Part shown: piece by piece, positions 1 through 4,675 of the stretch
Position numbering within the stretch: the first letter of the stretch is position 1
How the letters are laid out: every line of letters starts with the position of its first letter
Source of the DNA: Chromobacteriaceae bacterium
GTDB taxonomy: Bacteria > Pseudomonadota > Gammaproteobacteria > Burkholderiales > Aquaspirillaceae
Assembly (NCBI GenBank): GCA_030151505.1
Contig: JASLDQ010000301.1
Coordinates: forward strand, 1 to 5,449
Reading direction: 5' to 3'
DNA length: 5,449 bases
The notes under the pieces: model-generated
The model's database searches: none
Seen by the model: the letters and a program-made list of their open reading frames with translations, nothing else
What the model was told of the DNA's origin: nothing
Position numbers and translations under genes: made by a program

Positions 1-624
1 GGCGTCGGCGCCATCACCCTGATCGATCTGGACAATGTGTGCGAGTCCAACGTCAACCGCCAGTGCCACGCGCTGGATGGCGCCTACGGGCTGGCCAAGG
101 TCGAAGCGATGGCCCAGCGCATCCGCCTGATCCACCCCGGCTGCCGGGTGGACTGCATCGAGGACTTCGTCACGGCCGACAATGTCGCGACCCTGCTGGC
201 CGGACCGTTCGACGCGGTGATCGACGCGATCGACGACACCCGCGCCAAGGCCGCGATCGCCGCGCACTGCCGCGAGCTGCGCCTGCCCCTGCTCATCAGC
301 GGCGGCGCCGGCGGCCGGATCGACCCGACCCGGATCGGGGTGGACGATCTGGCCCGGGTCACCGGCGACCCGGTCGCGGCCCGGCTGCGTTACGAGCTGC
401 GCAAGAAATACGGTTTCCCGCGCGACCCGAAAAAGAAGTTCGGCATCGACTGCGTGTATTCGCCCGAACCGGTGCGCCGCCCGCAGGCGGGCGCGGTCTG
501 CGAGACCGGCTCCGCGCCGCAGGGACTGGCCTGCGCCGGCTACGGTTCGGCCATGACGGTGACGGCGACGGTGGGTCTGGTGGCGGCGGCACGGGTGCTG
601 GACCGGCTGGCGGCGGGACGCTGA
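1..624 (+). CDS. tcdA: tRNA threonylcarbamoyladenosine dehydratase TcdA (CsdL/YgdL), 5' end missing
   Basis: The reading frame is open from base 1 and ends in TGA at 622-624, giving 207 C-terminal residues of a protein usually about 260-270 long. TcdA is a cytosolic ThiF/MoeB/E1-like enzyme. It uses ATP to cyclise t6A at position 37 of ANN-decoding tRNAs into the hydantoin form ct6A. Numbering from the fragment's first residue, visible family marks are the nucleotide-contacting IDLD (8-11), NVNRQ (17-21), the LAK lysine (33), VIDAIDD (73-79), GGAGG (101-105), and the TcdA-typical GIDCVYSPEP (148-157) near the C-terminus. The glycine-rich ATP loop and true start lie left of the window; the in-frame GTG at 37 is inside the nucleotide-binding domain and is not a plausible start. 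No CxxC zinc pair is seen, as expected for TcdA but unlike MoeB/ThiF. The match to E. coli TcdA is strong by memory. No frameshift is visible. Confidence 0.93.
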   Translation, partial: GVGAITLIDLDNVCESNVNRQCHALDGAYGLAKVEAMAQRIRLIHPGCRVDCIEDFVTADNVATLLAGPFDAVIDAIDDTRAKAAIAAHCRELRLPLLISGGAGGRIDPTRIGVDDLARVTGDPVAARLRYELRKKYGFPRDPKKKFGIDCVYSPEPVRRPQAGAVCETGSAPQGLACAGYGSAMTVTATVGLVAAARVLDRLAAGR

Positions 625-886
625 CGCGGGAGGCAGCGATGCCGGGGCTGCAGGGGATGGCGGGGATGGCGGGGATGCCGCCGCGACGCTGCAGGACGGT
701 TGTGGTCGATATCGAACGTGGGGGCGAGGCGCGGACCGTGTTGGCGCGGGGCGTTGCCGTCGTCCTCCGTCGGCGGTCACGCCCCCGGTGCTCCGGCGCG
801 TGTCAGCCGTGATGGGCGGGTAAGGGGGCGTGCGGGGACCTACGACGACGGCGAGCCGATCCGGACGCGCCATGTAGCAAAACGCA
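625..886. other. Non-coding spacer between tcdA and the rlpA terminator
   Basis: Together with the terminator at 887-918 this makes a gap of about 314 bp between the convergent tcdA and rlpA stops. Open frames cross it only because the DNA is G+C-rich, and none has family motifs or a convincing ribosome binding site. It holds a short tandem repeat (653-679). It also holds a weak interrupted inverted repeat at 778-802: CACGC paired with GCGTG around CCGG-TGCT-CCGG. That repeat could form in the tcdA transcript but has no T-run after it, so I do not call it a terminator. Confidence 0.6.
653..679. repeat. Three tandem copies of a 9-bp unit
   Basis: The unit GGGGATGGC occurs at 653-661 and 662-670, with a third copy at 671-679 carrying one change (GGGGATGCC). 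It lies just after the tcdA stop in non-coding DNA. It looks like a small slippage-prone repeat; no function is evident. Confidence 0.75.
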
Positions 887-918
887 AAACGGCGGACAGG
901 TCATCCTGTCCGCCGTTT
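887..918 (-). terminator. Rho-independent terminator of rlpA, possibly bidirectional
   Basis: A perfect 14-bp inverted repeat lies at 887-900 (AAACGGCGGACAGG) and 905-918 (CCTGTCCGCCGTTT) with a 4-base TCAT loop. Read on the minus strand it starts about 20 bases after the rlpA stop codon and is followed by TTTTGCGTTTTGC, a broken but T-rich tail. On the plus strand the stem is followed by only GTTTGTCATT, so termination of tcdA transcripts from the left is possible but weaker. The position between two convergent genes fits a shared terminator. Confidence 0.85.
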
Positions 919-938
919 GTCATTGGGGCTGGTGCGAT

Positions 939-1832
939 TTAGCGCATCACCACGGTCTGGATCTTCAGCCGGTCGGCGGTTTCGCGGGCGCGGCCGGTGC
1001 TGAGGAAGGGGCCGAGGCGAACCTTGTAGGCGCCGTCGCGATGAACGACCTCGACGTCGCCGTCGAGGTCCTCGCTGGCCAGCGTGGCCAGCATGCGGAC
1101 GCGCTGGGCTTCGGCGTTGGCTTTGGAGCCGTAGGAGCCGAGCTGCAGCCAGGTCGGACCGTCGCCGGTGTCGGTGGCGGCGACGGAGGCCAGCATCGGC
1201 GAGCGGGCGGCCGGCTTGGCGTCGGCCACGGCCGTGACCTGGCCCACACCATCGTCGGGCCAGACACGCTCGACCACCACGCGGGCGTTGCCGTTGTCAA
1301 CGTAACCGAGGCGGCTGGCGGCGGCGTAGGACAGGTCGATCAGGCGGTTCTTGTGGAAGGGGCCGCGGTCGTTGATGCGCACGATCACCGACTTGCCGTT
1401 GCGCGTGTTGGTGACGCGGGCGTAGCTCGGGATCGGCAGGGTCGGATGCGCGCCGGTCATGGCGTACATGTCGTACTTCTCGCCGGACGACGTCCGGCGG
1501 CCATGGAACTGGTTGCCATACCACGAGGCGGTGCCGGCGGCGCGATAGGGCTTGCCGCTGGTATCCGGGGTATAGCTCTTGCCCAGCGCGACATAGCTGC
1601 GGTTGGCGGACCGGTGGAGCGGTTCGTCGACCGGAATGGCGTCGGGAACCTGGTTCAGGCGGGTCGGGGTTTCCCCCGGGTAGTAGGCGCCGTTGGTCTT
1701 GGCGTATTTGCTGTTGCTGCCCGGGGCTTTCGCCTCGCGGGACGAGTATTTTGCGGAAGCTTGCGGGGTGGTGCAGGCTGCCAGTGTGGCACTAAAGATC
1801 GCGAGCCACAGCCATCGGAGAAAAGGTTTCAT
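939..1832 (-). CDS. rlpA: Septal ring lytic transglycosylase RlpA, outer-membrane lipoprotein
   Basis: RlpA cleaves glycan strands lacking stem peptides at the division septum and helps separate daughter cells. The 297-residue product begins with a lipoprotein signal peptide: Lys2, a hydrophobic run, and the lipobox LAAC with Cys20. A Ser/Ala/Lys-rich linker runs to about residue 95. The double-psi beta-barrel follows (about 99-190), opening GTASWYG. It contains SSGE with Glu118, AHPTLPIPSYARVTN with His129, and INDRGP with Asp155, matching the Glu/His/Asp positions considered important in Pseudomonas RlpA. A SPOR domain (about 226-297, starting TWLQLGSY) should bind denuded septal glycan. 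The start at 1832 is chosen because AGGGAG ends 6 bases before it; the in-frame ATG at 1838 (adding Met-Leu) abuts that site with no spacing. The gene ends with TAA and a strong terminator. It lies about 188 bp from trmL, so it may have its own promoter; no clear -35/-10 pair was found. Confidence 0.95.
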   Translation of the reverse strand: MKPFLRWLWLAIFSATLAACTTPQASAKYSSREAKAPGSNSKYAKTNGAYYPGETPTRLNQVPDAIPVDEPLHRSANRSYVALGKSYTPDTSGKPYRAAGTASWYGNQFHGRRTSSGEKYDMYAMTGAHPTLPIPSYARVTNTRNGKSVIVRINDRGPFHKNRLIDLSYAAASRLGYVDNGNARVVVERVWPDDGVGQVTAVADAKPAARSPMLASVAATDTGDGPTWLQLGSYGSKANAEAQRVRMLATLASEDLDGDVEVVHRDGAYKVRLGPFLSTGRARETADRLKIQTVVMR

Positions 1833-1838
1833 CAACAT

Positions 1839-1844
1839 CTCCCT
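1839..1844 (-). promoter_or_regulatory. Ribosome binding site that decides the rlpA start
   Basis: On the minus strand the sequence reads AAAGGGAG-ATG-TTG-ATG-AAA. The AGGGAG motif directly touches the first ATG (1838) but sits 6 bases before the second (1832), which is normal spacing. This favours the shorter protein beginning MKPF. Confidence 0.6.
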
Positions 1845-1906
1845 TTATGCTGTTGCGCATCTACGGATTTGCGCGGGTTGAACGGGACTACGCTAGATCG
1901 CCTTTC

Positions 1907-1944
1907 TGTGGATAAGCGTTATGAATAGATTCAATTAGTTAGTT
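1907..1944 (-). promoter_or_regulatory. AT-rich island with one perfect DnaA-box 9-mer upstream of rlpA
   Basis: TGTGGATAA at 1907-1915 is the exact complement of TTATCCACA, the high-affinity DnaA box. It overlaps the end of a 34-bp stretch (1911-1944) with only about 9 G/C bases, conspicuous in such G+C-rich DNA. The site is about 75 bp upstream of the rlpA start and on its coding strand. It may form part of the rlpA promoter region, but I cannot resolve a good -35/-10 pair. With no second DnaA box nearby, an origin is not supported, and chance is possible. Confidence 0.3.
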
Positions 1945-2020
1945 GCCGGGTTGCGGCTGAACAAGCCATGTCCGATCAACGGTCGGGTCTTGGCGGCACG
2001 TTTTCGCCTGAGTCGCGGCC

Positions 2021-2485
2021 TCAGTGGCCGCCGGCGAAACCGTGCTGGCGCCAAGCCTCGAACACCGTCACGGCGACGGCGTTGGACAGGTTCATGCTGC
2101 GGTTGTCCGGCCGCATCGGCAGGCGCAGGAGCCGGTCCGGATCGAAATCCGCCAGTTCCGCGTCAGACAGGCCGCGGGTTTCCGGGCCGAACACGAACAC
2201 GTCGCCGGGCTGGAAGGCGATCTGGTCCGGTCGACTGCTGCCCTTGGTTGTCAACGCGAAGAAACGGCGGCCGGCCAGGTGGGTGCGGCAGGCGGCCCAG
2301 TCTTCGTGCACGACCATCGTCGCGTACTCGTGGTAGTCGAGTCCGGCGCGCCGCAGCTTGGCATCTTCGAGTGGAAAACCGAGCGGTTTGACCAGGTGCA
2401 ATTCGCAGCCGGTGTTGGCGCACAGACGAATGATATTGCCGGTATTGGGCGGAATTTCCGGCTGAAACAGGACGACGGTAAACAT
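2021..2485 (-). CDS. trmL: tRNA (cytidine(34)/uridine(34)-2'-O)-methyltransferase TrmL (YibK)
   Basis: TrmL transfers a methyl group from S-adenosylmethionine to the ribose 2'-OH of the wobble base in the two tRNA-Leu isoacceptors with CAA and UAA-type anticodons. The 154-residue length is normal for this minimal SPOUT enzyme. The N-terminus carries [19 protein letters not shown] (8-26), including Asn14 and Arg20. [10 protein letters not shown] is at 45-54. The trefoil-knot cofactor segments are FGPETRGL (99-106) and RSMNLSNAV (129-137), followed by VFEAWRQ. The ATG at 2485 gives the exact family N-terminus, though no good Shine-Dalgarno precedes it (TCCGCCGCCTG). It lies 36 bp downstream of comF on the same strand, so the two are probably co-transcribed. 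The G+C-rich antisense frame over this gene is not credible as coding. Confidence 0.97.
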   Translation of the reverse strand: MFTVVLFQPEIPPNTGNIIRLCANTGCELHLVKPLGFPLEDAKLRRAGLDYHEYATMVVHEDWAACRTHLAGRRFFALTTKGSSRPDQIAFQPGDVFVFGPETRGLSDAELADFDPDRLLRLPMRPDNRSMNLSNAVAVTVFEAWRQHGFAGGH

Positions 2486-2521
2486 CAGGCGGCGGATTCT
2501 CGCGGATTTTCAAAGGCTTGG

Positions 2522-3250
2522 TCAAGCACCGGGCGGAGGTGTGCGCGCCAGCACCCAGCCTTCCACCCGTGCCGCGCCCGCCTGGCGCAGCGCGCGGGCG
2601 GCGGCCGACAGGGTCGCGCCGCTGGTGGCCACATCGTCCACGATGGCCACGCAAAGCCCGTCCAGCCGGGCATTGGCGGCGAAGGCGCCGGCCACGTTGC
2701 GCCGGCGCGCGGCCAGCTTCAGCCCGGCCTGCGGCGGAGTGTCGCGGATACGCATCAGCTGTTCGTCCAGCCGGCAGCCGAGGCCGCGCGCCACCCGCTG
2801 CGCCAGCTCGCGGCTCTGGTTGAAGCCGCGCGTTGCCAGGCGGCTTGCCGCCAGCGGCAGCGGCACGATCAGGTCGGGCAGCGTGTCCGGCCCGAGGCGG
2901 TCGTGCAGTCCGGTCAGCATCAGTTCGCCCAGCGCCGCGATCAGGCGCAGGTCATGGCGATACTTGCACTGGCGGACCAGCGCATCCAGCGGGAAGGCGT
3001 AGGGCCAGGCGGCGAGCAGCCGCGCATAGTGCGGTGGATGTTTTCGGCAGCTCGGGCAGGCCAGCGCGGCGGCGGCGGGCGCGTCGCATACCGGGCAGCG
3101 CAGCGGAGGCAGGCGCGGCAGGGCCGCCACGCAGGCGGCGCAGACATGGCGGACACCGGCGCCGGCGCCGCACAATACGCAGGATTGTGCAGATTTTGCA
3201 CAGATGTTCAGCAAACCCTGTAACTGGTTTGACAGCTGATACGGCTTCAT
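2522..3250 (-). CDS. comF: ComF/GntX family protein with double zinc finger and phosphoribosyltransferase domain
   Basis: The ComF family is linked to DNA uptake in competent bacteria (Bacillus ComFC, Haemophilus ComF/Com101A) and, as GntX, to gluconate use in E. coli; the biochemical activity is not settled. The 242-residue protein has four cysteine pairs near its N-terminus, CVLC (24-27), CAAC (37-40), CPVC (52-55) and CPSC (65-68), which likely bind zinc. A type-I phosphoribosyltransferase fold follows: CKYRHD (95-100), VPLP (129-132), [10 protein letters not shown] (141-150), and the PRPP loop [12 protein letters not shown] (203-214). The ATG at 3250 gives normal family length, with a weak GGCGGA 6 bases upstream. 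In-frame ATGs at 3265 and 3310 would add 5 or 20 residues unlike the family, and the latter would overlap bioB. An AATAAT motif at 3288-3293 (minus) could be its -10, but no good -35 accompanies it. A competence role here is inference. Confidence 0.93.
   Translation of the reverse strand: MKPYQLSNQLQGLLNICAKSAQSCVLCGAGAGVRHVCAACVAALPRLPPLRCPVCDAPAAAALACPSCRKHPPHYARLLAAWPYAFPLDALVRQCKYRHDLRLIAALGELMLTGLHDRLGPDTLPDLIVPLPLAASRLATRGFNQSRELAQRVARGLGCRLDEQLMRIRDTPPQAGLKLAARRRNVAGAFAANARLDGLCVAIVDDVATSGATLSAAARALRQAGAARVEGWVLARTPPPGA
3186..3202. repeat. Perfect inverted repeat TGTGCA-N5-TGCACA inside comF, upstream of bioB
   Basis: TGTGCA (3186-3191) and TGCACA (3197-3202) are exact reverse complements around GATTT. 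The 17-bp dyad lies about 95-112 bp before the bioB start and 27 bp before its predicted -35 box, within comF codons 17-22. Its size suits a dimeric regulator site. It is also coding sequence, so the symmetry may be chance. Confidence 0.4.
3212..3231. promoter_or_regulatory. Candidate biotin operator: inverted repeat CAAACC-N8-GGTTTG
   Basis: CAAACC (3212-3217) and GGTTTG (3226-3231) are exact reverse complements separated by 8 bases. The right arm overlaps a perfect TTGACA -35 box, an ideal place for a repressor of bioB. The half-sites share AAACC/GGTTT with the classic BirA operator (TTGTAAACC and GGTTTACAA), but BirA sites have a spacer of about 14-16 bases, so identity with BirA is uncertain. 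It lies inside comF codons 7-13. The dyad is seen directly; the regulatory role is inferred. Confidence 0.4.
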
Positions 3251-3257
3251 CGACCAT
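3229..3257 (+). promoter_or_regulatory. Predicted sigma-70 promoter of bioB
   Basis: A consensus -35 TTGACA (3229-3234) is followed after 17 bases by GACCAT (3252-3257), a weak -10 that keeps the two most important positions (A2, T6). Transcription would start near 3264 and give a leader of about 34 bases before the bioB ATG. The -35 box is inside the comF coding region, so the divergent control regions overlap. Confidence 0.45.
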
Positions 3258-3297
3258 CCGCCCATTCTGTCCGACAATTCCGGGGCGATTATTCCAT

Positions 3298-4293
3298 ATG
3301 AGTTGCGCATCTTCCGCTGTCCAGTTCGCCAAGCCCGCCACTCCGCACGCCACCGCCCAGTACTGGAGCGTGTGCGCGGTCGAGGCGCTGTATGAAACCC
3401 CGTTTATGGAACTGGTGTTCCGCGCCGCCGAAGTGCACCGCCAGCACTTCGACCCGAACACGGTCCAGCTCTCCACCCTGCTGTCGATCAAGACCGGCGG
3501 CTGTCCGGAAGACTGCGGCTACTGTCCGCAGTCGGCCCGCTTCGACACCGGCGTCGCCAGCCAAAAACTGCTGTGCGTCGACGAGGTGCTGGAAAAAGCC
3601 AAGATCGCCAAGGCGCGCGGCGCCAGCCGCTTCTGCATGGGCGCGGCCTGGCGCGGCCCCAAGCCCCGCGACGTGGAGAAGGTCAGCGAGATCATCCGCG
3701 CGGTGAAGGACCTCGGGATGGAAACCTGCGGCACTTTCGGCCTCCTGAAGGACGGCATGGCCGAACAGCTGAAGGACGCAGGGCTCGACTACTACAACCA
3801 CAACCTCGACACCGCGCCCGAGCACTACGGCGACATCATCCACACCCGCGAATTCGACGACCGCATGGACACGCTGGGCAAGGTGCGCGACGCCGGCCTC
3901 AAGGTCTGCTGCGGCGGCATCGTCGGCATCAACGAAACCCGCAAGGACCGCGCCGGCCTGATCGCCAGCCTCGCCAACCTCGATCCGCAGCCGGAATCGG
4001 TGCCGATCAACCAGCTGGTCAAGGTCGAGGGCACACCGCTGGCCGACGCGCCCGAGCTGGACTGGACCGAGTTCGTCCGCACCATCGCCGTGGCGCGCAT
4101 CACCATGCCCAAGAGCTATGTGCGCCTGTCGGCCGGCCGCAGCGAGATGCCGGAAGCGATGCAGGCGCTGTGCTTCATGGCCGGCGCCAACTCCATCTTC
4201 TACGGTGACAAGCTGCTGACCACCGGCAACCCGGAAGAAGACCGCGACCAGGTGCTGATGGCCAAGCTCGACATGCGGCCGCTGGCGCTGTAA
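3298..4293 (+). CDS. bioB: Biotin synthase BioB
   Basis: BioB is a cytosolic radical SAM enzyme that inserts sulfur into dethiobiotin to make biotin, the last step of the pathway. The 331-residue protein carries the [4Fe-4S]/SAM motif CPEDCGYC with Cys69, Cys73 and Cys76. The ligands of the sacrificial [2Fe-2S] cluster are all present at a constant offset of 16 from E. coli numbering: Cys113, Cys144, Cys204 and Arg276 (YVRLSAGR). YNHNLDT (165-172) and the C-terminal block [19 protein letters not shown] are intact. The ATG at 3298 is the only start that leaves the usual short N-terminal extension before [11 protein letters not shown]; upstream codons have no family match. The ribosome site is weak (GGGG about 12 bases before ATG). 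Wording of the conserved blocks is close to neisserial BioB from memory. It heads a plus-strand biotin cluster with bioF, divergent from comF, and no terminator is seen after it. Confidence 0.98.
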   Translation: MSCASSAVQFAKPATPHATAQYWSVCAVEALYETPFMELVFRAAEVHRQHFDPNTVQLSTLLSIKTGGCPEDCGYCPQSARFDTGVASQKLLCVDEVLEKAKIAKARGASRFCMGAAWRGPKPRDVEKVSEIIRAVKDLGMETCGTFGLLKDGMAEQLKDAGLDYYNHNLDTAPEHYGDIIHTREFDDRMDTLGKVRDAGLKVCCGGIVGINETRKDRAGLIASLANLDPQPESVPINQLVKVEGTPLADAPELDWTEFVRTIAVARITMPKSYVRLSAGRSEMPEAMQALCFMAGANSIFYGDKLLTTGNPEEDRDQVLMAKLDMRPLAL

Positions 4294-4529
4294 ACGTCGC
4301 CGGTCCCGCCTCGCGCCGGGCGGTTGGCATGTTGCGGATCGGTGCTGTCGTCAGGGCGAACAACCGGCACGGCCGGCCACGCCACGCGACAGATCGCCCG
4401 CCGGTCTGACGGCCGCTCCTGCCCCGTGCCCCGGAAGTGTCCGTCACACGCGGGCTGCCTCGACCGGGGTCGTGGTCTGGTTGCGGCGTCAGCGTCGCTC
4501 CGGCCACGTCCGGGGCGCGGATTCCTCTC

Positions 4530-4554
4530 CGCCGGCGCCGTTGTTGCGCCGGCG
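4530..4554. repeat. Perfect 9-bp stem-loop in the bioB-bioF gap
   Basis: CGCCGGCGC (4530-4538) and GCGCCGGCG (4546-4554) are exact complements around the 7-base loop CGTTGTT. The stem is all G/C and would be very stable in RNA. Neither side has a T-run, so it is not a standard intrinsic terminator. It may be an mRNA structure between bioB and bioF, or a member of a dispersed REP-like palindrome family; only one copy is in this window. Confidence 0.6.
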
Positions 4555-4635
4555 TGCCAGCGGGGTCCGCCCCCATGTTCGTCAGTCGCCGGTGCCGCGA
4601 TTTCTGCGTCATCGGCGGCGATCTTCGTTCAACCT

Positions 4636-4655
4636 GCCGCCAGTCCGCCGGCGGC
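4636..4655 (+). repeat. GC-rich stem-loop just before the bioF start
   Basis: GCCGCC (4636-4641) can pair with GGCGGC (4650-4655) around 8 bases. The overlapping 10-bp palindrome CCGCCGGCGG (4645-4654) is an alternative fold. It lies 20 bases before the bioF ATG, where it could affect ribosome access. Such pairings are common by chance in this base composition. Confidence 0.3.
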
Positions 4656-4675
4656 GCCTTGTCTGCCAAACCGCC

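Larger units (their letters stand above)
4294..4675. other. 382-bp gene-free gap between bioB and bioF
   Basis: All long open frames here, on both strands, are low-complexity Arg/Pro/Gly/Ala-rich translations typical of G+C-rich non-coding DNA, with no recognised domain. I see no T-tailed terminator after bioB and no clear promoter for bioF. The region contains an exact GC-rich stem-loop (4530-4554), a second stem-loop just before bioF (4636-4655) and a GGCCGGCC palindrome (4371-4378). Without a terminator, bioB and bioF may still share a transcript with a long structured spacer. Confidence 0.6.

Noticed and set aside
39..812. 257-codon frame overlapping tcdA on the plus strand
   Set aside because: It is the alternative-frame Arg/Pro/Gly-rich shadow of tcdA and continues into non-coding sequence.
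700..942. 80-codon open frame between tcdA and rlpA
   Set aside because: It starts without a ribosome site, runs straight through the terminator hairpin and ends on the rlpA stop region. Composition is not protein-like.
1041..1928. 295-codon open frame on the plus strand
   Set aside because: It is antisense to rlpA, whose lipobox, barrel and SPOR domains are all intact, and has no family signature.
1907..1944. Replication origin
   Set aside because: Only one DnaA box is present. There is no cluster of boxes, no dnaA/dnaN/gidA/rpmH neighbour and no long unwinding element.
2008..2024. Inverted repeat CTGAG-N7-CTCAG at the trmL stop as a terminator
   Set aside because: The stem is only 5 bp, overlaps the stop codon, and is followed on the minus strand by GCGAAAACG with no T-run.
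2024..3223. 399-codon open frame on the plus strand
   Set aside because: It is antisense to trmL and comF, both certain by motif content. Its product is Gln/Arg/Ala/Gly-rich with no recognisable family.
4400..4411. Neisserial DNA uptake sequence near CGGTCTGACGG
   Set aside because: The canonical GCCGTCTGAA is not present here, and I saw no copy on either strand of the window, so the ComF neighbour gains no support from uptake sequences.
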